In this document: positions 9,413 to 17,531 of the stretch, piece after piece
Position numbering within the stretch: the first letter of the stretch is position 1
Layout of the letters: every line of letters starts with the position of its first letter
From: Romboutsia lituseburensis
GTDB taxonomy: Bacteria > Bacillota > Clostridia > Peptostreptococcales > Peptostreptococcaceae
Assembly (NCBI RefSeq): GCF_024723825.1
Contig: NZ_JANQBQ010000001.1
Coordinates: forward strand, 372,001 to 436,000
Length of the DNA: 64,000 nucleotides
Direction: 5' to 3'
Notes under the pieces: model-generated
Seen by the model: only the letters and a program-made list of their open reading frames with translations
The model's database searches: none
Told to the model about the DNA's origin: nothing
Translations under genes and position numbers: made by a program

Positions 9413-11236
9413 ATGAACTACAAAAATATGCTGTCAATTAAGAAAATATCAAGTATCTTAACAAAAAAACTAAGAAAAGTTAGTATAAGTAAAAGGCTTT
9501 TGATGTCATTTATAACATTATCCATCGTTCCTATATTTATTATATTTATTGTAATTAATACAACTTCTATAGACTTGATAGAAAAGAATATAATATCTAA
9601 TGATAAAATAGCATCTAATTTAATTGTACAAGCAATAGGGGGTTATATGGATAAATTTGATTCAATAACAAATGAGATAATATGGAATAGTAGTTTATTA
9701 AAAGATATTAAAAATCATAATGAGCTTATAGTCAAAGAAAAGGAGAAATTCTATACTCAATTATCACAACTAATAAGATCACGTACAAGCTATGTATCAG
9801 ACATTGCAGATTTTACAATACTGGATGAAGACTTTCAAGTTGTTTATAATGAGGGATTTAGCTATATAAACCATAGTACGAAGCTAGAAGAAATAAAAAA
9901 TGGTATTAAAGAAAATAAAATTATAAATTGGACTTCTATAAATAAAGGTGAATCTAATTATATTGCTATAACAAAGCCAATAAAAGTTGGTCAGAGTACT
10001 CATGGATATCTGTTTTTGGCTCTTAAGGAAAAGGTTATTGTAAAGATGTTTAATAACTATAACGTAGACTTTAATGGATATGGAGTATTGATGGATGATA
10101 ATAATAATATTATGGTAACTAATAATGAGGAAATATCTATTGAAGAAATTAGAAAAGCTAATGAATTAAAACATAAAAATAAAGGTTATATAAAGTTAGT
10201 CAAAAACATAGACAATAGTACACAAATAATTAAAATAAATAATGAAAAATTCATAATAACAAATACCCCTATAAGATATGCATCATGGAGTTTAATAGGG
10301 ATAATACCATATAAATATATATATATGAGCTGCGCTAATATATATAAAATATATTTTTTAGTAAGTATTGTAGTAATAGCCTTATCAATACTAATATCTA
10401 TGTTAATACATAAATCTATAACAAATCCTATAAATGAAATTATAAATACTATGAGTAATATAAATGAAAATACTATTGGTGACAATATGAAAATAACAGG
10501 AAATGATGAAATATCATTCATAATGAAAAAATATAACAACATGTCTAAAAAGATTAAAACACTATTAAGTACTATAAAAATTAGAGAAAATGAGAAGAGA
10601 GAAGTCACCCTAAGAATGCTACAAGCTCAAATAAATCCTCATTTTTTATTTAATACATTAGGCGGGTTAAGATATGTTGCAATGATGAACCAAGACAATA
10701 TAGTAGCTAATGGATTAGAAGCTTTGGCTAAGCTTCTTAGGAGTACCATAGTGAATAAAGATGATTTTATAAATATAGAAGATGAAATCGAAAATGTTTT
10801 TAATTATATTACAATACAAAAAATTAGATATGGAGATATTTTTGATGTTAGGTTTAATATAGATAAAAATTTAAAGTATGAAAAAATACTGAAATTTATA
10901 CTACAACCAATTGTAGAGAATTGTATTTTACATGGTTTTGAAGAAAATGAGAATCAAAATTTTATAGATATAATAGTTTGCGATAAAGATGAATTTATAT
11001 ACTTTGAAATATTAGATAATGGTGTAGGTATAACGGAAGATAAACTTAAAGATGGAAGTTTTGATATAGATAAGTTCGCAGGTATTGGAGTTAAAAATAT
11101 AAAAGAAAGATTAAATATATACTACGAAGGTATATATACGTTTGAAATAATATCATCAAAAGAAAAAGGAACTAGAACAAAGATATTAATTCCTAAAATC
11201 GCAGGGGGCATATTAAATGAGAGTACTAATAGTTGA
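9413..11236 (+). CDS. YesM/LytS-like sensor histidine kinase
   Basis: A 607-residue sensor with membrane segments near residues 35-55 and 300-325 enclosing an external dCache-like domain of about 240 residues that should bind a sugar directly or through a binding protein. A HAMP linker follows (SITNPINEIINTM). The His_kinase domain carries LQAQINPHFLFNTLGGLRY (His about 409), and the ATPase end has LQPIVENCILHGF, LDNGVGI and GIGVKNIKERL. It overlaps the YesN-type regulator gene by 20 bases. In Bacillota such pairs usually control neighbouring sugar uptake and glycoside genes, here the binding protein and GH112 enzyme downstream. Confidence 0.92.
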   Translation: MNYKNMLSIKKISSILTKKLRKVSISKRLLMSFITLSIVPIFIIFIVINTTSIDLIEKNIISNDKIASNLIVQAIGGYMDKFDSITNEIIWNSSLLKDIKNHNELIVKEKEKFYTQLSQLIRSRTSYVSDIADFTILDEDFQVVYNEGFSYINHSTKLEEIKNGIKENKIINWTSINKGESNYIAITKPIKVGQSTHGYLFLALKEKVIVKMFNNYNVDFNGYGVLMDDNNNIMVTNNEEISIEEIRKANELKHKNKGYIKLVKNIDNSTQIIKINNEKFIITNTPIRYASWSLIGIIPYKYIYMSCANIYKIYFLVSIVVIALSILISMLIHKSITNPINEIINTMSNINENTIGDNMKITGNDEISFIMKKYNNMSKKIKTLLSTIKIRENEKREVTLRMLQAQINPHFLFNTLGGLRYVAMMNQDNIVANGLEALAKLLRSTIVNKDDFINIEDEIENVFNYITIQKIRYGDIFDVRFNIDKNLKYEKILKFILQPIVENCILHGFEENENQNFIDIIVCDKDEFIYFEILDNGVGITEDKLKDGSFDIDKFAGIGVKNIKERLNIYYEGIYTFEIISSKEKGTRTKILIPKIAGGILNESTNS

Positions 11237-12413
11237 AGATGAATACATAACAAGAAATTTTTTAACATCTATAATTGATTGGAAAGTAAATGAAATGGAG
11301 TTAGTTGGAGTGGCAAAAGATGGTATAGAAGCTTTAAATTTAATAAATAGGGAAAAAATTGATATACTTATAACCGACTTAAAAATGCCTAAAATGGACG
11401 GAAATAAATTAATAAAACAATTAAAGTCTAGAGAATTTGAAGGAAAAATAATAGTGCTAAGTAATTATGATGATTTTAATCTAGTGAAAGAGTCTATGAA
11501 GAATGGGGCATTTGAGTATTTATTAAAAGTTACTATAAATAAAAAAGAGCTGTTAGATGTATTAAACAAAGCTAAAGAAGAGCTTATTAAGGATAATAAG
11601 TTGATTAAAAATGAAAATATATTAGAAATTTCAAAAGAAAAGTTAATAGTAAATGAATACTTAGAAAAATACTTAAAAGGAAATAATAGTTTGAAGTTAG
11701 ACGATAGATTAAAACAAAAATATCTAACTGATTATGTGTTTGTTTATTTAAGGATTTTAAGCACAAGTATAGATAATATAGACAAGGAGCATAAGATAAC
11801 TAAGTTCATAGCAAATGTTATAAGTACATGTGCTTTATATATTAATTCAGAATTATTAACACTAATAAATTTAAATAGAAGTGAGTATTCAATAATCATA
11901 AAATCTAATAAAAATACTCAAGACATAAATATATTAATATCTAACATAGCTAGAAATGTTAAGCAGTATTTAGATGTGGATTTTGAAAAAATAGTACATA
12001 AAGAGTGTGAAAGTTTGAAAGATGCAATTGATGTTATAAATTATGAAAGAGAAGTTAGTGAGTATAGTGTAAGTTCTAAGATTATTGTATGTAGACCTGA
12101 GATAAAAAAAATTGTTAAATATATAAATGAAAATATAGAAAAAAAATTATCATTAGATTTACTATCTAAAATTGTAAATATGAATGAATCTTATTTGAGT
12201 AGAATATTTAAAGAAGAATTAGATGTAACTATATCAGAGTATATAAAAAATACAAGGCTAGAAAAATCTAAGGAACTATTAAAAAAAGAAAATTTTAGGG
12301 TAAAGGATGCAGCATTAAGTGTAGGAATACATGATCAATTATATTTTAGTAGACTATTTGCTAAAAAGTTTAACATAACTCCTAGTGAGTATAGAGAAAA
12401 GTATTTTAAGTAG
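11217..12413 (+). CDS. YesN-like AraC-type response regulator
   Basis: A 398-residue regulator. The receiver is residues 1-120 with acidic pair ED, phospho-acceptor Asp 54 in LITDLKMPKMDG and Lys in YLLKVTI. A middle linker of unknown fold follows. The C-terminal 100 residues form two AraC helix-turn-helix motifs: LDLLSKIVNMNESYLSRIFKE and VKDAALSVGIHDQLYFSRLF with the closing ITPSEYREKY. The start overlaps the kinase gene and has an AGGGGG site eight bases upstream. It probably activates the sugar-binding protein and GH112 genes in response to mucin or milk-type disaccharides; the substrate link is inference from neighbours. Confidence 0.93.
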   Translation: MRVLIVEDEYITRNFLTSIIDWKVNEMELVGVAKDGIEALNLINREKIDILITDLKMPKMDGNKLIKQLKSREFEGKIIVLSNYDDFNLVKESMKNGAFEYLLKVTINKKELLDVLNKAKEELIKDNKLIKNENILEISKEKLIVNEYLEKYLKGNNSLKLDDRLKQKYLTDYVFVYLRILSTSIDNIDKEHKITKFIANVISTCALYINSELLTLINLNRSEYSIIIKSNKNTQDINILISNIARNVKQYLDVDFEKIVHKECESLKDAIDVINYEREVSEYSVSSKIIVCRPEIKKIVKYINENIEKKLSLDLLSKIVNMNESYLSRIFKEELDVTISEYIKNTRLEKSKELLKKENFRVKDAALSVGIHDQLYFSRLFAKKFNITPSEYREKYFK

Positions 12414-12448
12414 TAATAATTATCCATACTAATGTAAAGATTTTATAT

Positions 12449-12476
12449 TTGTATATATAAATAAAACATATACAAT
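12449..12476 (+). promoter_or_regulatory. Candidate promoter of the sugar-binding protein gene
   Basis: TTGTAT (12449-12454) and TACAAT (12471-12476) with a 16-bp spacer. The -35 is poor, as expected for a promoter needing the YesN-type activator. The cre-like site begins eight bases downstream. Confidence 0.4.
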
Positions 12477-12483
12477 TACAAAT

Positions 12484-12499
12484 AAGAAAACGATTTCTA
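12484..12499 (+). promoter_or_regulatory. Candidate CcpA cre site
   Basis: AAGAAAACGATTTCTA matches the 16-base cre consensus WTGNNARCGNWWWCAW at 14 positions and contains the perfect dyad AGAAA..CG..TTTCT. CG dinucleotides are scarce here, which makes a chance match less likely. Its place just after a possible -10 fits a roadblock repressor site for catabolite control. Confidence 0.42.
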
Positions 12500-12537
12500 A
12501 AAAGGGGTTTTAGTTGAATTTATAGGAGGGATATTAT

Positions 12538-13902
12538 ATGAAACATCCATTTAAAAAGGTAGGATCACTGTTAGCAGTGACAATTATGGTGATGGGGTCA
12601 ATTGTAGGATGTTCTTCTACAGGGGGAGATAAAGGAGAAGAAACTTCACCAGATAAAGGGAAAGTTTCAGGTAAACTTGACGTAGCTGTATTTGAAGGTG
12701 GCTTTGGAACTGCATTTTGGGAAGAAGCTGAAAAACAATTTGAATCTAAGTATCCAGATGTTGACGTTGTATTAAATGCAAGTCCAAACATAGGGGATGT
12801 TATAAGACCACAAATAGCAAGTGGAAATTCTCCGGACTTTATATATCATAGTGCCCAAAATTCACAGAGTGTCGCAAAAGCTTTAATAAAAGATAAAAAC
12901 TTAGCTGATTTGACAGATGTATTTGAAAAACCAGCACCAGGAGAGGATAAACCTATAAAGGAGAAAATGATGGATGGATTGTTAGACAAATCATCTTGTG
13001 CTCCATATGGTGATGGCAAAGTATATCTAGCACCACTTTATTACAATGTAACTGGTCTTTGGTACAATAAAGCTTTATTTGAAGAAAAGGGATGGGAGGT
13101 TCCAAAGACTTGGGATGAATTTTATGCTCTAGGCGAAAAAGCCAAAGCTGAAGGTATAGCATTATTTACATACCAAGGTCAGCACCCAGGTTATTTAGAA
13201 GCTCTTGTTTGGCCGGTTATAGCGTCAGAAGCTGGAGAAAAAGCTGTTCAAGATATATTTAATTATGAAAAAGGCGCATGGGAAAAACCAGAAGTTAAAG
13301 CCGCCCTTCAAAAATTAGAAAAAATAGGTAAAGATGGATATCTATTAAAAGGAACTCCAGCAATGTGTCACATCCAGGCTCAAACAGCACATTTAAAAGG
13401 AGAAGCTTTATTTGCTCCTAATGGAAACTGGTATGAAGGAGAAATGAAAGATGCTGTTCAAGATGGTTGGAAATGGGGATTCACTGCACCACCAGCTAAA
13501 GAGGGATCAGATCAATATGTATCTACAATGATAGAAGAAATGTATATCCCTGGAAATTCAGATAATATAGAAACAGCGAAAGAATTTATGAGATTTTTAT
13601 ATAGTGATGAGATGGTAGAAGCCAATGCTAAGTTAAATCAAGGCGTAGTTCCTACTAAAAATGCTCTAGAAATGGCTAAACAATATATACCAGAGTCAAA
13701 CTATAACTGTTTAACTGTATTTGATAATGGAGTAAAGCCAATTGTTGAGGCGTGGAAAACAGTAGAAAATACGGAAATAAATATGAGAGAAGAAGTATTT
13801 AATAAAGCTGGATCAGTATTTAGTGGAGAAACTAGTGCATCATCTTGGGCTGATGGATTGAATAAATCAAATGAAAAATTAAGAGAAGCTATGAATAAAT
13901 AA
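12538..13902 (+). CDS. ABC sugar-binding lipoprotein, NgcE-like
   Basis: Extracellular solute-binding protein of family 1, 454 residues. Signal peptide and lipobox: LLAVTIMVMGSIVGC, with lipid-modified Cys near residue 29. The mature part shows the family landmarks NASPNIGDVIRPQIASGNSPDFIY, YYNVTGLWYNKALFEEKGW and KTWDEFYALGEKAKAEG. The closest group I recognise is the N-acetylglucosamine/chitobiose-binding NgcE set, consistent with an N-acetylhexosamine-containing ligand. An AGGAGG-type site precedes ATG 12538. No membrane permease or ATPase gene accompanies it, so it must work with subunits encoded elsewhere. A hairpin after the gene may keep its level above that of the GH112 enzyme. Confidence 0.88.
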   Translation: MKHPFKKVGSLLAVTIMVMGSIVGCSSTGGDKGEETSPDKGKVSGKLDVAVFEGGFGTAFWEEAEKQFESKYPDVDVVLNASPNIGDVIRPQIASGNSPDFIYHSAQNSQSVAKALIKDKNLADLTDVFEKPAPGEDKPIKEKMMDGLLDKSSCAPYGDGKVYLAPLYYNVTGLWYNKALFEEKGWEVPKTWDEFYALGEKAKAEGIALFTYQGQHPGYLEALVWPVIASEAGEKAVQDIFNYEKGAWEKPEVKAALQKLEKIGKDGYLLKGTPAMCHIQAQTAHLKGEALFAPNGNWYEGEMKDAVQDGWKWGFTAPPAKEGSDQYVSTMIEEMYIPGNSDNIETAKEFMRFLYSDEMVEANAKLNQGVVPTKNALEMAKQYIPESNYNCLTVFDNGVKPIVEAWKTVENTEINMREEVFNKAGSVFSGETSASSWADGLNKSNEKLREAMNK

Positions 13903-13919
13903 AAATTAATGGACAAAGG

Positions 13920-13953
13920 CACCCTAAAATAAATGAAATTTAGGGTGTCTTTA
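13920..13953 (+). terminator. Intercistronic hairpin, probable attenuating terminator
   Basis: Stem CACCCTAAA / TTTAGGGTG with a ten-base loop and a short T-rich tail, between the binding-protein gene and the GH112 gene. The interrupted T tail suggests partial termination, leaving read-through for the enzyme gene. Confidence 0.55.
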
Positions 13954-13976
13954 TTAAAAATATAGGGGGCTTAGTT

Positions 13977-16136
13977 ATGCAAAGTAAGGGGAGAGTAACA
14001 ATACCAACTGATATAGGTATCGATGACCAAATGAAATTAATAATAAAAAGATGGGGAGCGGATGCTATAAGGGATTGTGATGGTACTAAGTTATCGAGTG
14101 AATTTAAAAGCTTAAATCTAAAAATGTATTCAACATATCTTCCAACTAGAAATGATCAAAAATGGGCAAAAGAGCATATGAATCAATTGCAACAATTATA
14201 TATAACAAGTGAAAGTAATATAGCAACAGATAAAATATTAACTATAGATATTATGAAAGGTATATATAAAGAGCAATTTAGACCCAATATTGAAGATGAT
14301 ATAAAATCACTATGGGAAGTTATTGATAGAACAACCGGAAATGTTTTAAACTGTAGCAACTGGGATTATGATTTTGAAAATGGAAATGTAGCAATTAAAG
14401 AAGCGATACCTTTTCATGAATATACAGTAAGTTTTTTGGCATACCAAATATGGGATCCAACACAAATGTACAATCATTTAACTAATAATTGGGGAGATAA
14501 GCCTCATGAAATGCCTTATGATGGAAGGCATCCTGAAACGTTTAATCACATGAAAAAATATCTGAAAAATTGGATAGAAGAAAATCCAGAAATTGATGTA
14601 GTTAGATTTACAACATTTTTTTACCATTTTACATTAATATATAATGAACAAGCTAAAGAAAAATTTGTTGATTGGTTTGGATATTCATCTTCTCTAAGTA
14701 AGCAGTGTCTAGATGAATTTGAAAAAGAAAAAGGATATAGACTAAAAGCGGAAGATATAGTAGATGAAGGATATTATAATTCTCCATTTAGGATACCATC
14801 GAAAAAATATTTGGATTTTATAGACTTTCAATCTAAATTTGTAGCAACTAATGCTAAAGAATTTGTAGATATTGCTCATAGTGCAAAAAAAGAAGCAATG
14901 ATGTTTTTAGGTGATAATTGGATAGGAACGGAGCCGTATGGAAAATATTTCGAATCAATAGGTTTAGATGCGGTCGTAGGATCAGTAGGAAATGGAACTA
15001 CTATGAGGATGATATCTGATATATCAGGAGTTAAATACACAGAAGGAAGGTTTCTACCATATTTTTTCCCTGATGTATTTAGAGAAGGTGGAAATCCTGT
15101 TGGAGAAGCTAAAGAAAACTGGACTCAAGCAAGACGTGCTATACTTAGAAAGCCTCTTGATAGGATAGGCTATGGTGGATACTTAGGACTAGCTCTTAAA
15201 TTCCCTGAATTTATAGATGAAGTAGAACGAATATGCGAAGAATTTAGGACAATACACAATAATATAAAAGGAACTAAGGCTTATGCAGCTCCATTTAAAG
15301 TAGCAATTCTAAATTGTTGGGGTAAGCTGAGAAGTTGGCAAACAAATCAAGTTGCACATGCTCTATGGTATAAGGAAATATATTCATACGTTGGTGTTAT
15401 AGAGTGTTTAAGTGGTATGCCAGTTGACGTTGAATTTATTAATTTTGACGATATAAAAAATGGAGTGCCAAAAGACATTGGTGTTATTATTAATGCAGGA
15501 GATGCAATGACATCTTGGAGTGGTGGTGAAAATTGGATTGATGAGAAAATAATAACAACATTAAGAAAGTGGGTATATGAAGGTGGTGGATTTATAGGAA
15601 TAGGTGAGCCTACAGCTTATCAAAATCAAGGAAAATATTTTCAACTATTCGATGTTTTAGGTGTAGATAAAGACCTGACTTACAGACTGTCTTATAGAAA
15701 ATATCATGAAATAGAAACAAAACACTTCATAACAGAAGAACTAAATGAGACATTTGATTTTGGCGAAGGTAAAGAGGGTATCTTTAAAAGAGAAGAGAGT
15801 GTGGATATACTATCTATGCACAAAGGTGATATTTCACTTTCTTCAAATACATATGGAAATGGTAGAGCAGTATATATTAGTGGACTTCCATATAATCCTG
15901 AAAATTGCAGGCTACTTCTGAGAAGTATTTATTGGGTTAAAAAAAGAGAAGATATTATGAAAAAATATTATGTAAGCAATATAAATACTGAATGCGCTGC
16001 CTTTTTAGATGTCAATAAAATGGCTATAATAAATAACTCATTTGATGTTCAAAGCACAGATGTATATATTGAAGGTAATTTAATGGATACATTAGTACTT
16101 CATCCGGGTGAGCTAGTATGGATAAATATTGATTAG
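13977..16136 (+). CDS. GH112 galacto-N-biose / lacto-N-biose phosphorylase
   Basis: A cytoplasmic phosphorylase of 719 residues, the normal length for GH112. It splits Gal-beta-1,3-GalNAc (mucin core) or Gal-beta-1,3-GlcNAc (milk type I) with phosphate into alpha-galactose-1-phosphate and the free N-acetylhexosamine. The N-terminal KGRVTIPTDIGIDDQMK, the TIM-barrel stretch RFTTFFYHFTLIY and FLGDNWIGTEPYG are characteristic; the Asp of the last motif is residue 313, the position of the general acid known in the bifidobacterial enzyme. Later parts contain the ligand-binding segment FREGGNP, a glutamine-amidotransferase-like domain and a small C-terminal beta domain. No signal peptide, so the disaccharide must be imported. 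GNB versus LNB preference cannot be read here. Confidence 0.94.
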   Translation: MQSKGRVTIPTDIGIDDQMKLIIKRWGADAIRDCDGTKLSSEFKSLNLKMYSTYLPTRNDQKWAKEHMNQLQQLYITSESNIATDKILTIDIMKGIYKEQFRPNIEDDIKSLWEVIDRTTGNVLNCSNWDYDFENGNVAIKEAIPFHEYTVSFLAYQIWDPTQMYNHLTNNWGDKPHEMPYDGRHPETFNHMKKYLKNWIEENPEIDVVRFTTFFYHFTLIYNEQAKEKFVDWFGYSSSLSKQCLDEFEKEKGYRLKAEDIVDEGYYNSPFRIPSKKYLDFIDFQSKFVATNAKEFVDIAHSAKKEAMMFLGDNWIGTEPYGKYFESIGLDAVVGSVGNGTTMRMISDISGVKYTEGRFLPYFFPDVFREGGNPVGEAKENWTQARRAILRKPLDRIGYGGYLGLALKFPEFIDEVERICEEFRTIHNNIKGTKAYAAPFKVAILNCWGKLRSWQTNQVAHALWYKEIYSYVGVIECLSGMPVDVEFINFDDIKNGVPKDIGVIINAGDAMTSWSGGENWIDEKIITTLRKWVYEGGGFIGIGEPTAYQNQGKYFQLFDVLGVDKDLTYRLSYRKYHEIETKHFITEELNETFDFGEGKEGIFKREESVDILSMHKGDISLSSNTYGNGRAVYISGLPYNPENCRLLLRSIYWVKKREDIMKKYYVSNINTECAAFLDVNKMAIINNSFDVQSTDVYIEGNLMDTLVLHPGELVWINID

Positions 16137-16144
16137 AACTTTCA

Positions 16145-16182
16145 AAATACACTCATTTAATGTACATTAAATGAGTGTATTT
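16145..16182 (+). terminator. Terminator hairpin after the GH112 gene
   Basis: 18-bp inverted repeat (AATACACTCATTTAATG and complement) with a two-base centre. The + strand tail is A-rich, so it may act mainly as a transcript-end stabiliser or on the other strand. Confidence 0.7.
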
Positions 16183-16306
16183 AAAAAAATATATTATAAA
16201 ATTGGCAATTTTTTTATTTATCCTGCATATATTATATTAAGAATGAAAGTTACTAAAATAAAATTTCATTAAAAATAATAATATATAATTAATTAGGAGG
16301 ATATAT

Positions 16307-16390
16307 ATGGAAAATATGCTTGATTTATTATACTTAGACTATGAAAGTGAAATAGAATATAATTATACACCAGACTATGATGAAGAATAA
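16307..16390 (+). CDS. Acidic 27-residue small protein, unknown
   Basis: A tiny reading frame behind a perfect AGGAGG (16295-16300) spaced six bases from ATG 16307. The peptide begins MENMLDLLYLDYESEIEY and ends DYDEE, with one third acidic residues and five Tyr, no membrane segment. The ribosome site is far better than expected by chance, and the unit ends in a strong terminator at 16498-16541. I do not recognise a family. It could be a genuine small protein, or a regulatory peptide. Confidence 0.45.
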   Translation: MENMLDLLYLDYESEIEYNYTPDYDEE

Positions 16391-16432
16391 ATGAATTTGA
16401 TTACTTGCTTAATTCAATTTGCAGATAAATGA
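16391..16432 (+). other. Two further micro-ORFs after the acidic small ORF
   Basis: Immediately after the TAA of the 27-codon frame a 13-codon frame starts (ATG 16391, MNLITCLIQFADK). A third, GTG 16471 with AGGAG upstream, encodes only MSIKEHHK and stops at 16495-16497. Together with the first frame they form a string ending at one terminator. They may be peptides, or remnants of a decayed gene. Confidence 0.25.
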
Positions 16433-16497
16433 GGTAAGATAAAATATTAAATGTTGCAAAAGGAGAAAAAAGTGTCCATAAAAGAACATCATAAATG

Positions 16498-16541
16498 AAA
16501 TGAGCTATCTATGATTATTTAAGATAGCTCATTTTGTTTTT
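16498..16541 (+). terminator. Rho-independent terminator of the micro-ORF unit
   Basis: AAATGAGCTATCT (16498-16510) pairs with AGATAGCTCATTT (16522-16534), followed by a T-rich tail. Confidence 0.85.
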
Positions 16542-16597
16542 TTTATAAAAATATATGGTAATATTAACATATAATAAAAAGCTAATAGGAGTAAATT

Positions 16598-17455
16598 ATG
16601 AGTATAGTATATTTTTTAGTTGGATTAGTATCTACAACAGTAGGAGCAATATCAGGATTAGGAGGAGGCGTTATAATTAAACCTGTATTAGATACGCTAG
16701 GAAATTATAGTTTGCCGACTATAGGGGTTTTGTCAAGCTTTACAGTTTTTTCAATGTCTATTGTATCATTAGGTAAAAGTTTAAAAAATAAAGTAAAGCT
16801 CGAAGGAAAAAAAACTATATGCCTAGCCACAGGATCTATTTTAGGTGGATTTATAGGTAAATATTTCTTTTTCATATATTTAAAAGTAATAAATAATAAC
16901 ATAATAGCTCAAAAACTTCAGTCTATTATTTTATTTTTACTTATGTTTATAGTTTTACTACTATATATAAATGAGAAAAAAATAAATGCATATAAAATAA
17001 AAACTAAAGAGAGAAAAAATAATGTTTATAATTTAAATGATGATAGAAATAATGAATATGGATATGATTTACAGAATAATATAAAAAAATTAATGAAGTT
17101 TTTTATTTATGGTATAGTACTTGGGTCGATTTCATCATTTTTGGGTATAGGAGGAGGTCCATTAAATGTAGTAGTTTTAATGTATTTACTAGATATGGAT
17201 GTAAAAAAAAGTGCTATTCATTCTATTTTTATAATATTTTTTTCACAAGGATCTAAGTTATTAAGTATATTACTTGGAGAAGGGTTTGGAGTTTACAATC
17301 TAGAGGTATTAATATACATGATTTTAGGTGGTGTTAGTGGTGGTTTTTTAGGAAGTTATTTTTCAAATAAAATTGATAAAAACAAAGTGAAAAACATTTT
17401 TATATTCTGTATGGTAATTATAATAGCTTTTAATTTTTATAATATAGTAAAATAA
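16598..17455 (+). CDS. TauE/SafE-family membrane transporter
   Basis: A 285-residue integral membrane protein with about eight membrane segments in two related halves. Each half begins with the glycine-rich motif of the family: ISGLGGGVIIKPVLD near the N-terminus and SFLGIGGGPLNVVVL in the middle. Members export or import sulfite, sulfoacetate and other organosulfur anions, but many are uncharacterised, so the substrate stays open. A hydrophilic loop of about 40 residues rich in Asn, Lys and Tyr separates the halves. TAGGAG lies six bases before ATG 16598. The next gene is a sensor kinase with its own ribosome site. Confidence 0.86.
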   Translation: MSIVYFLVGLVSTTVGAISGLGGGVIIKPVLDTLGNYSLPTIGVLSSFTVFSMSIVSLGKSLKNKVKLEGKKTICLATGSILGGFIGKYFFFIYLKVINNNIIAQKLQSIILFLLMFIVLLLYINEKKINAYKIKTKERKNNVYNLNDDRNNEYGYDLQNNIKKLMKFFIYGIVLGSISSFLGIGGGPLNVVVLMYLLDMDVKKSAIHSIFIIFFSQGSKLLSILLGEGFGVYNLEVLIYMILGGVSGGFLGSYFSNKIDKNKVKNIFIFCMVIIIAFNFYNIVK

Positions 17456-17531
17456 TTTTACAATTTATTGAAATTTGTTATAAAAACAATTAAAATTATA
17501 TTAAAATTAGAGGGGGATATAGGGGGCGATT

